The notes: generated from the sequence alone by a model not told the origin. Shown: positions 8,799 through 17,554, counted from the first letter of the stretch. The stretch: 64,000 nucleotides of DNA from Jiulongibacter sediminis (GCF_001306455.1 NZ_LGTQ01000006.1:930001-994000), one strand, 5' to 3'. Made by a program: numbers and translations.

Positions 8799-10103
8799 AT
8801 GTTACCTATTCTTCTAAGTAGTATCGTTGTTTTTATTCTCGTTGTACTACTCTTTGTTTTCTTAATTATCACCGCAAAAGCAAAATTGCTTCCTCAGGAT
8901 GATGTCAATATTGTGATCAATGGAGACAAAGAAAATGCCTTGACTGTGAAACCCGGAGATACGCTTCTCAATGTTTTAGGAGCCAATGATCTTTTCCTGG
9001 CCTCAGCCTGTGGTGGTGGCGGAACCTGTGCCATGTGCCGTTGTCAGGTTTTCAGCGGTGGCGGAGAGGCCTTGCCAACCGAAACAAACCACTTGAATAG
9101 AAGAGAGGTAGCTGATAATCAACGTTTGGCCTGTCAGGTCAAGGTGAAGGAGGATATGGAAATCAGGATTCCTGATGAAGTATTTGGTGTTAAAAAATGG
9201 GAATGCGAGGTGGTTTCTAATTATAACGTGGCCTCCTTTATTAAGGAGTTTGATGTGAAACTTCCTGAAGGAGAAACCTTAGATTTTGAAGCTGGTGGAT
9301 ATATTCAGATTGATGTACCGAAGACAACTGTTGAGTACAAAGACATTGACATTACTGCTCACCCCGAGTATCATGAAACTCCGGATAAGTTTAAAACCGA
9401 GTGGGATAAATTCAACCTTTGGCCTTTGAAAATGGTGAACGATGAGGAAGTTTTCAGAGCTTACTCAATGGCGAATCACCCGGCAGAGGGTAACAGAATC
9501 AAATTGACGATTCGTATTGCCACACCACCTTGGGATAGGGATAAGAATACCTGGATGGATGTAAATCCGGGAATTTGCTCCTCTTATATTTTTAGTAGAA
9601 AACCAGGCGATAAGGTTACTATTTCAGGCCCTTATGGTGAGTTCTTTATTAAAGAAACCGAAGCAGAAATGCTGTATATCGGTGGTGGTGCCGGTATGGC
9701 TCCGATGCGATCTCATTTGTTCCACCTATTTCATACTTTAAAAACCAAGCGTAAGGTTACTTTCTTCTATGGTGGTAGAACACGAAGAGAACTTTTCTAT
9801 GTGAATGAGTTCAAGGAGATTGAGAAGCAGTTTCCAAACTTCAAGTTCTTTGTGGCTCTCGATAATCCACAACCAGAGGATAACTGGACTTTGAAAAAGG
9901 ATATAAATGATCCCGAAGGTGACGGTTTTAAGGGTTTTGTTCACAATGTTGTGATTGATGAATACCTGAGCAAGCATGAGGCTCCTGAAGATATTGAACT
10001 GTATTTCTGCGGACCTCCAATGATGAACCAGTCTGTCATTAAAATGGCTGAGGATTGGGGTATACCTGATGAAAATGTCTCTTTTGACGACTTCGGTGGT
10101 TAA
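8799..10103 (+). CDS. nqrF: Na+-translocating NADH:quinone reductase subunit F (NADH dehydrogenase)
   Basis: The 434-residue electron-input subunit. It has an N-terminal transmembrane helix (about 4-25), a 2Fe-2S ferredoxin domain with Cys71, Cys77, Cys80 and Cys112, then an FAD-binding domain (RAYSMANHP) and an NADH-binding domain (GGGAGMAPMRSH, and YFCGPPMMN near the end). Length and order match the family. Its last 35 bp overlap the start of apbE. Confidence 0.97.
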   Translation: MLPILLSSIVVFILVVLLFVFLIITAKAKLLPQDDVNIVINGDKENALTVKPGDTLLNVLGANDLFLASACGGGGTCAMCRCQVFSGGGEALPTETNHLNRREVADNQRLACQVKVKEDMEIRIPDEVFGVKKWECEVVSNYNVASFIKEFDVKLPEGETLDFEAGGYIQIDVPKTTVEYKDIDITAHPEYHETPDKFKTEWDKFNLWPLKMVNDEEVFRAYSMANHPAEGNRIKLTIRIATPPWDRDKNTWMDVNPGICSSYIFSRKPGDKVTISGPYGEFFIKETEAEMLYIGGGAGMAPMRSHLFHLFHTLKTKRKVTFFYGGRTRRELFYVNEFKEIEKQFPNFKFFVALDNPQPEDNWTLKKDINDPEGDGFKGFVHNVVIDEYLSKHEAPEDIELYFCGPPMMNQSVIKMAEDWGIPDENVSFDDFGG

Positions 10104-11094
10104 GGCCTTTTCCGTACTTTCCATATTTGTATGGTTATTTTCCTGTCATACTTCTGAAAATAAGTATGAACAGATTACTGGCCAGGCTCAGGGAACTACC
10201 TTCAAAATAATCTATTCTACCCCAGAAAAGGTTGATGTCTCTAATTCAATCGATAGTCTGTTTGAGGCCATTGATCAAAGTATGTCTTTGTGGGTGGAGG
10301 AGTCTCTTATTTCCCAAGTTAACTCCTCTTCGGATTCCATACCCGTTGATTCTCATTTTATAAACGTTTTTCTTAAGTCACAGGAATTATTTCACCAAAG
10401 CAAAGGGGCTTTTGACCCAACAGTGGGGCCTCTACTCAGTGCTTGGGGGCTGGCGAGAAAGAAAGATTTGCCGCTGCCTACAGAAACGAAAATTGATAGT
10501 TTGAAAGAGCTTATTGGTTTAAACCAATTTCAACTTAAGGGCAATATCCTTTACAAATCAAATACGAAAGCCGAAATTGATTTTAATGCCATCGCACAGG
10601 GTTACACCGTGGATGTTATTGCAGAGTACCTTGAATCGCTCAATGCCACTGATTATTTGATTGAAGTTGGCGGAGAATTGAGGTCTAAAGGGCATAATGC
10701 TACTGGGAACAGCTGGAAAGTGGGAATTGAAAAGCCTATTTTTAATTCTGGTGCCGAAACAAACGAGCTTCAGACTATAGTGAATCTTGATAATTCTGCT
10801 TTGGCCACTTCGGGTAGTTACAGGAAATTTGTTGAATTGGATGGAAAGAAATACAGCCACACCATAGATCCCAAAACCGGTAAGCCTGTTGATCATCAAA
10901 TGCTGAGTGTTTCGGTTATAGCTGCTACTGCAATGGAGGCTGATGGTTATGCTACAATGTTTATGGTTCTTGGAGAAGAGAAGGCCATTGACTTTGCTCG
11001 AAAAAAGGGCTTATTGATTCAGTGTATTTCTGAAGAGAAAGGTGAACTGAGAGTGTCATATTCTCCCGGCTTTGAAGAAATTATGGCTGAGTGA
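10069..11094 (+). CDS. apbE: FAD:protein FMN transferase (lipoprotein)
   Basis: A 341-residue ApbE-family enzyme that transfers FMN from FAD to threonine in NqrB and NqrC. A lipoprotein signal ends at Cys26 (VWLFSC), giving periplasmic, membrane-anchored placement. Family motifs include DFNAIAQGYTVD, EVGGELRSKG, SGSYRK, HTIDPKTGKP and the Mg/FAD-site segment AMEADGYATM. Two ATGs (10069 and 10075) lie inside the end of nqrF, so the gene is probably translationally coupled to the pump it matures. Confidence 0.95.
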   Translation: MKMSLLTTSVVKAFSVLSIFVWLFSCHTSENKYEQITGQAQGTTFKIIYSTPEKVDVSNSIDSLFEAIDQSMSLWVEESLISQVNSSSDSIPVDSHFINVFLKSQELFHQSKGAFDPTVGPLLSAWGLARKKDLPLPTETKIDSLKELIGLNQFQLKGNILYKSNTKAEIDFNAIAQGYTVDVIAEYLESLNATDYLIEVGGELRSKGHNATGNSWKVGIEKPIFNSGAETNELQTIVNLDNSALATSGSYRKFVELDGKKYSHTIDPKTGKPVDHQMLSVSVIAATAMEADGYATMFMVLGEEKAIDFARKKGLLIQCISEEKGELRVSYSPGFEEIMAE

Positions 11095-11097
11095 TAA

Positions 11098-11286
11098 TTA
11101 ACTGTTTTCACAGGCCTCACCTACAGTTCTTCCACAGGCTCCACACACAGCTCCTTCTTTTTGAAGCATAGGGTTATTATTAGCACAGGTGCCTTTGAAT
11201 TCTCCGTTCTTAACAAATAGAAGTCTCACACTGAAAAGTAAGAATGCGAAGAGGACGACAGCTAGTGTTATGATGAGTAATTTCAT
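11098..11286 (-). CDS. nqrM: small four-cysteine membrane protein, probable Na+-NQR maturation factor NqrM
   Basis: This 62-residue protein has one transmembrane helix (about 2-25) followed by a short tail with Cys34 (FKGTC), Cys48 and Cys51 (CGAC) and Cys59. The layout of one helix then K-G-[TS]-C and a C-terminal cysteine cluster is that of NqrM (DUF539), required in Vibrio to mature the Na+-NQR Fe-S centre. It lies 3 bp from apbE but on the opposite strand, so it is linked to the operon yet transcribed separately. The symbol is an inference from topology, cysteine pattern and position. Confidence 0.65.
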   Translation of the reverse strand: MKLLIITLAVVLFAFLLFSVRLLFVKNGEFKGTCANNNPMLQKEGAVCGACGRTVGEACENS

Positions 11287-11384
11287 GACCTAAATTTAGA
11301 TATTTTATATGAACAAATCTTTAAAGCTTTGTCTTTTTCAGGGATTTGTTTAATTTGATTCAGCCTTACCAAGACAACAAGATT

Positions 11385-11834
11385 ATGGAGACAAAAGTTG
11401 ACGCAATTCTCAAAAATAAAGACCTGAAAGAGATAGTTCAGGTACAGCCTGAAACTACTGTTATTGAAGCATTAGAGATAATGGAACAGTATGGTGTAGG
11501 GGCGGTCTTGGTTATGGATGGTGAACGTCTTGCAGGCATTTTTACAGAAAGAGATTACGCAAGAAAAGGGATCATTAAAGGCCGTAAAGCTAAAAGCACT
11601 CCGATGACCGAAGTAATGACCGCAAACGTTTTTACTGTTCAGCCAGATGAGGGTATACGGGATTGTATGGGTAAAATGAACTCAAATGGCATACGTCACT
11701 TGCCTGTAATTGATAACGAAGGAATAGTAAAGGGTGTTTTGAGTATAAGGGATATTGTGACCGCACTTATTAAAGAGCAGCGTCAGCATATTAATTTTCT
11801 CGAAAATTACATTTCTGGCTCGATTGCCGGCTAA
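11385..11834 (+). CDS. tandem CBS domain protein
   Basis: The 149-residue protein (ATG at 11385, preferred over an upstream TTG) consists almost wholly of two CBS domains, about residues 12-65 and 80-140, with motifs LAGIFTERDYARK and VKGVLSIRDIV. Such stand-alone pairs bind adenine nucleotides and act as energy sensors. No fused effector domain is present, and its partner is unknown. It precedes sixA, which has its own promoter overlapping the end of this gene. Confidence 0.85.
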   Translation: METKVDAILKNKDLKEIVQVQPETTVIEALEIMEQYGVGAVLVMDGERLAGIFTERDYARKGIIKGRKAKSTPMTEVMTANVFTVQPDEGIRDCMGKMNSNGIRHLPVIDNEGIVKGVLSIRDIVTALIKEQRQHINFLENYISGSIAG

Positions 11835-11851
11835 GGCGTTACGTATCTTTG
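11824..11851 (+). promoter_or_regulatory. promoter of sixA-like gene
   Basis: TTG at 11824-11826 and TATCTTTG at 11844-11851 are 17 bp apart, fitting the Bacteroidota consensus. The -33 box lies inside the last codons of the CBS gene. The start codon is at 11867, so the leader is very short. Confidence 0.7.
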
Positions 11852-11866
11852 CGTAAAGCTTTTATT

Positions 11867-12373
11867 ATGAAGAAAACCTTATATATCGTTCGGCATGCTC
11901 ATGCTGAAGATCTCGGGAATGTAAGAATGTTTAAAGATTTTGATCGTCGGCTGACATCAAAAGGAATTATGCAATCCGCAAAACTGGGTCAATACTTCAA
12001 AACTCAGAAAATATCTATCGACTTTTATTTGAGCAGTCCGGCTGTTCGTGCCTTTGAAACGGCTAAAGTTATTTTAGAGCAGTTTGGTAAAGACCAAAGC
12101 CTTATTCAAACCGATGAGAACTTATATGGAGGTGGTCCAAAAAGCTATTTGGCTGGAATTAATTCTATAAGTTCTGCCGTGTCTTCTGCGGCTATATTTG
12201 GCCATAATCCTGATATTACCTTTTTTGCTGAGTATCTAACCAGAGATGATATTCAGGGCTCTATGAAGAAAGCTTCTGTGATTCAATTGGAGTTCGAAGG
12301 GTTAGAATGGAACGAAATCTCAGGGAATACCGGTTCTTTGGTTAATCGAATTGATGTAGCTGATTTGAACTAG
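11867..12373 (+). CDS. SixA-type histidine phosphatase
   Basis: A 168-residue histidine phosphatase superfamily member starting at ATG 11867. The catalytic RHAHAED motif lies at about residues 9-15, with later signatures SSPAVRAFETA and GHNPDI. This short form resembles SixA, which removes phosphate from phosphohistidine in histidine-phosphotransfer proteins; the true substrate here is not known. It is followed 4 bp later by a tiny membrane peptide gene. Confidence 0.85.
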   Translation: MKKTLYIVRHAHAEDLGNVRMFKDFDRRLTSKGIMQSAKLGQYFKTQKISIDFYLSSPAVRAFETAKVILEQFGKDQSLIQTDENLYGGGPKSYLAGINSISSAVSSAAIFGHNPDITFFAEYLTRDDIQGSMKKASVIQLEFEGLEWNEISGNTGSLVNRIDVADLN

Positions 12374-12377
12374 TCAC

Positions 12378-12515
12378 ATGAAAAAAAACAATATCTTTAA
12401 GATTGTCTTTATCGTTTTTGTAGCAATTGTTCTCTACTTCCTTTACGACATGAGCCGCCAAACCTCGGCTCCGTGGAATAAGGACAAACAACTGGAAAGA
12501 GCCCTCCCTGAATAG
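12378..12515 (+). CDS. 45-residue single-pass membrane peptide
   Basis: A small gene starting at ATG 12378 and ending at TAG 12515. The product has a lysine-flanked hydrophobic helix (residues 5-23, IFKIVFIVFVAIVLYFLY) and a polar tail with DMSRQTSAPWNK and a charged end. It sits 4 bp after the SixA-like gene and 1 bp before the oppositely oriented EEP gene, so it fills the gap exactly. I do not recognise a family name; the clean topology and tight fit argue that it is real. Confidence 0.65.
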   Translation: MKKNNIFKIVFIVFVAIVLYFLYDMSRQTSAPWNKDKQLERALPE

Positions 12516-12516
12516 A

Positions 12517-13350
12517 TTAGATTTTGATTTTTGCAATAACTGCGTAGTGATCTGAGGCAAATCTACCTTCCCAGGTATTTGATAAACTTGCGTGTTTTAA
12601 GACCTCAATATTGGGGGTGACAAAAATGTGGTCGATGTTGGTGTCTGGTTGCTCTTTTTCTTTAAAGCCGTTAAAAGTGTAGAAGGGGCCGTAATGTGGT
12701 TGCTTACTTATGTATTGAGTGTTAAAAAGCCCACCTTCGGTTATCATTTGAATCGTTTTTTTCTCTGGTGTACTGTTAAAGTCACCCATCAAAATAACCG
12801 GAAGGTCTTCTTTAATTTGGTTAATCTCCCTAATGAGAAGAGCTGAACTATTCTCTCTGGCCTTTACTCCCATATGATCATAATGGGTGTTTATTACCAG
12901 AATTTTCCGCCCGTCGTCTTTACTTTTTAACCAGGCAAAAGTAGCGATCCGGGGTAAGGCCGCGTCCCAGCTTTTGGAGGGTTCACCAGGTGTTTCTGAT
13001 AACCAGAGAGTCTTCCAGTTCAATAGGTCAAATTTGTCTTTTCTAAAAAACAAAGGCGAGTACTCTCCTCCTTCTTTTCCGTCATCACGACCAACTCCTT
13101 TCCATTCAAATTCAGATAATTGATTTGCCAGATACTCGACCTGAACTTTAGTAGCCTCCTGAAGACCTACAAAATCAGCTTCATAATATTGAATGGTTTG
13201 AGCCACCAGATGTTTTCGGTTATCCCATTGATTTATACCGTCTCCGGGGTTATTGTACCGAATGTTGAAGGTCATGGCATTAAACTCTGATTGAGAAAAT
13301 GCAGGTGCCGATAATAAGGTCAGCACGAAAGAGATGAGTCTTATGGACAT
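12517..13350 (-). CDS. secreted endonuclease/exonuclease/phosphatase family protein
   Basis: The 277-residue protein begins at ATG 13350 with a signal peptide (MSIRLISFVLTLLSAPAFSQ). EEP-fold motifs are intact: LQEAT (metal-binding Glu), NTHYDH, LMGDFNSTP, IDHIFV and the C-terminal SDHYAV. Members include DNase I-like nucleases, sphingomyelinases and sugar-phosphate phosphatases; the substrate cannot be chosen from sequence. A palindrome and T-run abut the start codon, so translation or transcription from upstream is probably restricted. Confidence 0.88.
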   Translation of the reverse strand: MSIRLISFVLTLLSAPAFSQSEFNAMTFNIRYNNPGDGINQWDNRKHLVAQTIQYYEADFVGLQEATKVQVEYLANQLSEFEWKGVGRDDGKEGGEYSPLFFRKDKFDLLNWKTLWLSETPGEPSKSWDAALPRIATFAWLKSKDDGRKILVINTHYDHMGVKARENSSALLIREINQIKEDLPVILMGDFNSTPEKKTIQMITEGGLFNTQYISKQPHYGPFYTFNGFKEKEQPDTNIDHIFVTPNIEVLKHASLSNTWEGRFASDHYAVIAKIKI

Positions 13351-13385
13351 AAAAAAAACCGTAATTTCAATTGAAATTACGGTTT
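13351..13385 (-). terminator. 30-bp perfect palindrome with T-run ending at the next gene's ATG
   Basis: Positions 13356-13385 form a perfect 30-bp palindrome (AAACCGTAATTTCAA and its complement). Read leftward it is followed by a T-run that reaches the EEP start codon at 13350. It lies 19 bp after the stop of the gbsR-like gene, so it is a convincing intrinsic terminator, and it also occupies the whole ribosome-binding region of the EEP gene. Confidence 0.85.
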
Positions 13386-13404
13386 GAATATTAAACCCCA
13401 AAAA

Positions 13405-13911
13405 TTAATTTTTAAACAATTTCAAAAAATTGGTAAGTAACCAATTTTCCTCTGCTTTGAGAATGGAGTCCATCGTGCTATCAGCGAACTCTGTGACATG
13501 ACTTATTTCGTCAATAATTCTCAAAACTTCTTTCTTTTCTTCAGTATCTCCTTTCAGCTCTTTCTTGATATCGTCCATTGTGCCTAAAATAGGCTCTATT
13601 TCTCTTCTTTTTCTTTCCTTGGCAATTTGACGAGCCACTTTCCAGATATCTTTCTCTGCTACGAAATACTCCTTTCTCTCTCCCGGCAACAATTGCTTGA
13701 AAATAAGTCCCCAACTCATAAGGTCACGCAGGTTCATGTTTACATTTCCACGCGAAATCTGTAACTCGGCCATGATCTGGTCGGCGTTTAGAGCCTGCGG
13801 AGAAAGTAACAGAAGGGCATGTATCTGCGACATGGTACGGTTAATCCCCCACTGTGTGGCAAGGGTACCCCATGTATGGATAAACTTATCCTTCGCTTCT
13901 TGTAATTCCAT
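13405..13911 (-). CDS. GbsR/MarR-family transcriptional regulator
   Basis: A 168-residue DNA-binding protein with an N-terminal winged helix (ALNADQIMAELQISRGNVNMNLRDL, about residues 40-65, described here by its SRGNVNMNLR recognition helix) followed by a charged helical C-terminal half. The WGINRTMSQIHALLLLS segment is typical of the GbsR branch, which in Bacillus responds to choline or betaine. No osmolyte genes are adjacent, so the effector is unknown. A palindrome upstream at 14005-14020 may be its operator. Confidence 0.85.
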   Translation of the reverse strand: MELQEAKDKFIHTWGTLATQWGINRTMSQIHALLLLSPQALNADQIMAELQISRGNVNMNLRDLMSWGLIFKQLLPGERKEYFVAEKDIWKVARQIAKERKRREIEPILGTMDDIKKELKGDTEEKKEVLRIIDEISHVTEFADSTMDSILKAEENWLLTNFLKLFKN

Positions 13912-14004
13912 AGAATGGTTTGACTAATTCTTTTTGGTATGCACGTAAGATCAGAAACCAAATAAAGTCAGTCTTATTGAATTTTCAAAATTTTCTGAAA
14001 ATAT

Positions 14005-14020
14005 TTCTATAACTATAGAA
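14005..14020. promoter_or_regulatory. candidate operator of the gbsR-like gene
   Basis: TTCTATA-AC-TATAGAA is a perfect 7-bp-arm inverted repeat about 95 bp upstream of the regulator start, in an AT-rich 148-bp gap shared with the end of the PBP gene. Autoregulation is an inference. Confidence 0.3.
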
Positions 14021-14059
14021 TGTTCGATAATTATCTAAATATCTACGATTTAGAGCTCG

Positions 14060-16435
14060 TTAGAGCATTTCTTCCTCATCTTCCGGCTGTATAGTTGCCG
14101 GGCTTACATATTTCTGGCGTGTGCTGTCTGAAGGTGGTGAGTAGGTCTCTCCTGGGCTGAAGATGCAATCTCCGGATACACGGATTCCTGCAGGTACATT
14201 GAACTTCGATTTCTTGTATTCAAGGTCTTCATCAGCATAAACTTTTTGCATGAACATTCCATAAGCAGGCAATGACATTCGGCTTCCTTGTCCCAAAGAA
14301 ATGCTTCTAAAGTGAATTGCACGATCGTCAGCACCTGACCATACACCGGCAATGAGGTTTTCAGTGAGTCCCATGAACCAACCATCAGAGAAATTTGAGG
14401 TGGTACCGGTTTTACCTGCGACTTCGTTACCACTCAATACATCATAACTTGCCAGCCTCGCTGAAGTACCCCCGGGTAGTGTAGAACCTCGCATAAGGTG
14501 GATCATTTTATAAGCCGTTTCAGCACTCAAAACTTCTTTTTGATCCGGTAAAAACTCTCGGATGAGCTCTCCATGTTTGTCTTCAATTCTGGTTACAAAC
14601 ATCGGCTCGGTGTATTTGCCACCATTGGCAAAAACGGAATACCCTCCTAACATTTCATACAAAGAAACGTCACTTACACCGAGGCACAGAGACGGGCTAT
14701 TGTCCAGCTCGCTTTTTATGCCTAATTGGTGAGCCATATTGATAACATTGATTGGCTTAAACTGCTTTATCAGTCTGGCACTTACACTGTTTACTGATTC
14801 TCCAAGTGCTTTTCTAAGCGTTAATGGTCTGTACGTATATTTACCATTTGAGTTTTTAGGAGTATAGGTTGTTCCTACAAGGCCGTCTTCGGCTCCAAAG
14901 GTGACAGGCTCATCTACTACCACTTCACAGGTAGAGAAACCATTATCAATGGCAGTCACATAAACGAACGGCTTGAATGTTGACCCTGGCTGACGTTTAC
15001 TTTGCTCAACTTTGTCGTACTTAAAGTATTTGAAGTTGATATCACCTACCCAGGCCTTGATGTTTCCGTTTCGAGGATCCATGGCCATCATGCTCATGTG
15101 AAGGAATTTCTTGTAGTGGCGAAGGCTATCCATATGGGAGATGAGGGTGTCTTTTTCTACGTAATCACCACCCTCTAAAACCAGAATGGTCATCTCCTCT
15201 TTTTTCTCCATTTCGGCGAAAATCTTATCATCATCATCGCCAAACTTCTTTTTAAGCTCGCGGTAGACGGCGGTTCTTTTTGCTACGCGTTCAATAAATC
15301 CCGGAATCTCCTCATATCCACCAGCAGAGGTCTCGGAGTTTCTACGCTGTACCCAAGGGTTGCGGCCTTTCCAGTGTTCATAGAATATTTTTTGCTGGTT
15401 TACCATATGATCATGAACGGCTTCTTCAGCATAAGCCTGCATTCTTGAATCTATCGTTGTGTAGAACTTGAATCCTTTGTTATAGATATCTTCAGGCTCG
15501 TAGCCGTACTTTGTAATCTCCTTTTTGGCCCAAGCTTTCAGGAACTCACGGAAATGTGGTGCAGGTCCGTTATTTTGAGATTCAGGGGAATAATTCAGTA
15601 CAATATCTTCTTCTTTGAGTTGGTCAAACTCATCTTTGCTCAGTTTTCCGTAACGCACCATTTGAGAAAGCACAATGTTTCTTCTTGGTTTGGCATATTG
15701 CGGTCTGAATTTCGGATTAAAACGAGAGGGATTCTGGATCATCCCTACCAAAAGAGCGGCCTCGTTAGTATTTAACTCAGAAGGGCTTTTCTGGAAATAC
15801 GTTTTACATGCTGATTTTATACCATGGGCACCTGAGCTGAACTCAATGGTGTCAAGGTACATTTTCATGATCTCAGGCTTGGTGTATCTTCTTTCTAATT
15901 TTACGGCTGTAATCCATTCTTTTGTTTTGATAATCAAAGTACGGACAACAGGTATATCGTAAAGAAAACTTTCAAAGGAATCGTCCCTTCTTAGTCTGAA
16001 TAAGTTTTTAGCCAACTGTTGAGAAATAGTACTACCTCCACCGGAAGGATTTAACGTGGCAAGGCCGGTAAAAACTCTGATCATGGATCGGGCATCAATG
16101 CCACCGTGCTTTGTAAAACGAACGTCTTCTGTGGCAATAAGGGCGTCAATCAGTTTGGGAGAAAGTTCCTCAAAGTCTGCCGGGCTTCTGTTTTCATAAA
16201 AGAATTTACCCAGCACCACACCGTCGGAAGATATTACTTCTGAAGCAATTTCACTCTTCGGATTGTCCAGATCTTCGACACTCGGCATTTTTCCGAAAAG
16301 CCATAGAAAGTTAAAATTAACTGCTGCCAGATATAGAACAAAAAGGGCTATTCCTCCAAAAAAAGAAACATAAAGGAAATTGATAAGCTTTTTAAACTTA
16401 CCCTTGGCCAGAAAGCCCATTTGAGGAAATTTCAT
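14060..16435 (-). CDS. bifunctional penicillin-binding protein 1A (glycosyltransferase/transpeptidase)
   Basis: A 791-residue class A PBP that polymerises and cross-links peptidoglycan. An N-terminal membrane anchor (about 20-42) precedes the GT51 domain, with Glu103 in ATEDVRF and the SGGGSTISQQLAKN motif (about 131-144). The transpeptidase has Ser485-x-x-Lys488 in GSTFKP, SVN at 547-549 and KTGT at 675. A conserved charged linker region (about 340-440) separates the two domains. The long length is usual in Bacteroidota. It probably forms a transcription unit alone, with a -7 box at 16462-16469. Confidence 0.95.
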   Translation of the reverse strand: MKFPQMGFLAKGKFKKLINFLYVSFFGGIALFVLYLAAVNFNFLWLFGKMPSVEDLDNPKSEIASEVISSDGVVLGKFFYENRSPADFEELSPKLIDALIATEDVRFTKHGGIDARSMIRVFTGLATLNPSGGGSTISQQLAKNLFRLRRDDSFESFLYDIPVVRTLIIKTKEWITAVKLERRYTKPEIMKMYLDTIEFSSGAHGIKSACKTYFQKSPSELNTNEAALLVGMIQNPSRFNPKFRPQYAKPRRNIVLSQMVRYGKLSKDEFDQLKEEDIVLNYSPESQNNGPAPHFREFLKAWAKKEITKYGYEPEDIYNKGFKFYTTIDSRMQAYAEEAVHDHMVNQQKIFYEHWKGRNPWVQRRNSETSAGGYEEIPGFIERVAKRTAVYRELKKKFGDDDDKIFAEMEKKEEMTILVLEGGDYVEKDTLISHMDSLRHYKKFLHMSMMAMDPRNGNIKAWVGDINFKYFKYDKVEQSKRQPGSTFKPFVYVTAIDNGFSTCEVVVDEPVTFGAEDGLVGTTYTPKNSNGKYTYRPLTLRKALGESVNSVSARLIKQFKPINVINMAHQLGIKSELDNSPSLCLGVSDVSLYEMLGGYSVFANGGKYTEPMFVTRIEDKHGELIREFLPDQKEVLSAETAYKMIHLMRGSTLPGGTSARLASYDVLSGNEVAGKTGTTSNFSDGWFMGLTENLIAGVWSGADDRAIHFRSISLGQGSRMSLPAYGMFMQKVYADEDLEYKKSKFNVPAGIRVSGDCIFSPGETYSPPSDSTRQKYVSPATIQPEDEEEML

Positions 16436-16461
16436 ACAGGAAAACAGGTTTTTGTGATTCT

Positions 16462-16469
16462 CAAATTTA
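16462..16469 (-). promoter_or_regulatory. putative -7 box of the PBP1A gene
   Basis: Read leftward this is TAAATTTG, 27 bp before the ATG at 16435. It matches the Bacteroidota -7 consensus; no clear -33 element is seen. Confidence 0.5.
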
Positions 16470-16524
16470 AAAGTTTATGGCTTATAACGCTTTAGGTTTA
16501 ACGTAAATTTCAATCACCAGGTCT

Positions 16525-17538
16525 TTAGTGTAACGCATAGCGGGGCATAGCACTGACTTTCTGATCCGTGAATTCATTTTCAAGATATTTGAAATGTGCT
16601 GCCATGGCTATCATAGCAGCATTGTCAGTACAGTATTGAAATTGAGGAATAAAGACTTCCAGATCCTCTTTCTCAGCCAGTTTTTGAATCTCATTTCTCA
16701 GGCCTGAGTTCACGGCTACTCCACCAGCTATGGCTATTTGTTTGACTTTATATTGACGTGTAGCTTTTCGAAGTTTTTGTAAAAGCATGGTAATTAGCGT
16801 TTGCTGAAAGCTGGCACAAATGTCGGCCATGTTATTGTCAATGAAATCGGGATCCTCATTGACCCTCTTTTGAAGAAAATACAACAGAGCTGTTTTGATT
16901 CCGGAGAAAGAATAGGAAAATCCGGGCATTTCCGAAATCGGAAACTCAAAGGCTTCAGGATTACCTTCACTTGCGTATTTATCTATCATTGGGCCTCCGG
17001 GGTAGGGTAGACCTAACATCTTGGCAGCTTTGTCAAAAGCTTCGCCCACGGCGTCGTCTTTGGTTTCGCCAATGATCTCCATTTTTAGAGGACTTTTCAC
17101 TAAGACCAATTGGGTATGGCCGCCACTAACAGTAAGGCAAATGAAAGGGAACTGTGGCTTTGGCTCATCAATAAAATGTGCCAGAATATGGGCCTGCATA
17201 TGATTAACCTCAATAAGCGGAATATTTAAAGCAAGGGCAAATGACTTGGCAAAAGAGGTGCCTACAAGAAGAGAACCTAATAATCCGGGACCACGTGTAA
17301 AAGCTACCGCAGCGACATCATTTTTTGTTACCTTTGCTTGTTTTAAGGCAGTTTCCACAACAGGCAAAATATGCTGCTGATGGGCTCTGCTGGCCAGCTC
17401 AGGAACTACTCCACCATATTTTTCGTGGATAACCTGAGTAGAAACAATGTTAGATTTTACCTCACCGTTAATAATGACAGACGCTGAGGTTTCATCACAA
17501 GAAGATTCAATGGCCAGAATGACTTGATTTTGTAGCAT
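16525..17538 (-). CDS. tsaD: tRNA N6-adenosine threonylcarbamoyltransferase
   Basis: The 337-residue enzyme installs t6A37 in ANN-decoding tRNAs with TsaB/TsaE. I place the start at ATG 17538 (MLQNQVILAIESSCDETS) because the family begins there; an upstream in-frame extension would cross the promoter. The metal ligands His113 and His117 lie in VNHMQAHILAHF, and AGGVAVNSGLR and the terminal Asp segment (CTDNAAMIA) are intact. It diverges from the TamB-like gene with only 40 bp between start codons. Confidence 0.95.
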   Translation of the reverse strand: MLQNQVILAIESSCDETSASVIINGEVKSNIVSTQVIHEKYGGVVPELASRAHQQHILPVVETALKQAKVTKNDVAAVAFTRGPGLLGSLLVGTSFAKSFALALNIPLIEVNHMQAHILAHFIDEPKPQFPFICLTVSGGHTQLVLVKSPLKMEIIGETKDDAVGEAFDKAAKMLGLPYPGGPMIDKYASEGNPEAFEFPISEMPGFSYSFSGIKTALLYFLQKRVNEDPDFIDNNMADICASFQQTLITMLLQKLRKATRQYKVKQIAIAGGVAVNSGLRNEIQKLAEKEDLEVFIPQFQYCTDNAAMIAMAAHFKYLENEFTDQKVSAMPRYALH

Positions 17539-17546
17539 ATCGGCTG

Positions 17547-17554
17547 CAAAAGTA
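17547..17554 (-). promoter_or_regulatory. putative -7 box of tsaD
   Basis: Read leftward this is TACTTTTG, a match to TAnnTTTG, ending 8 bp before the tsaD ATG at 17538. If used, the message would be leaderless or nearly so. Confidence 0.5.
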
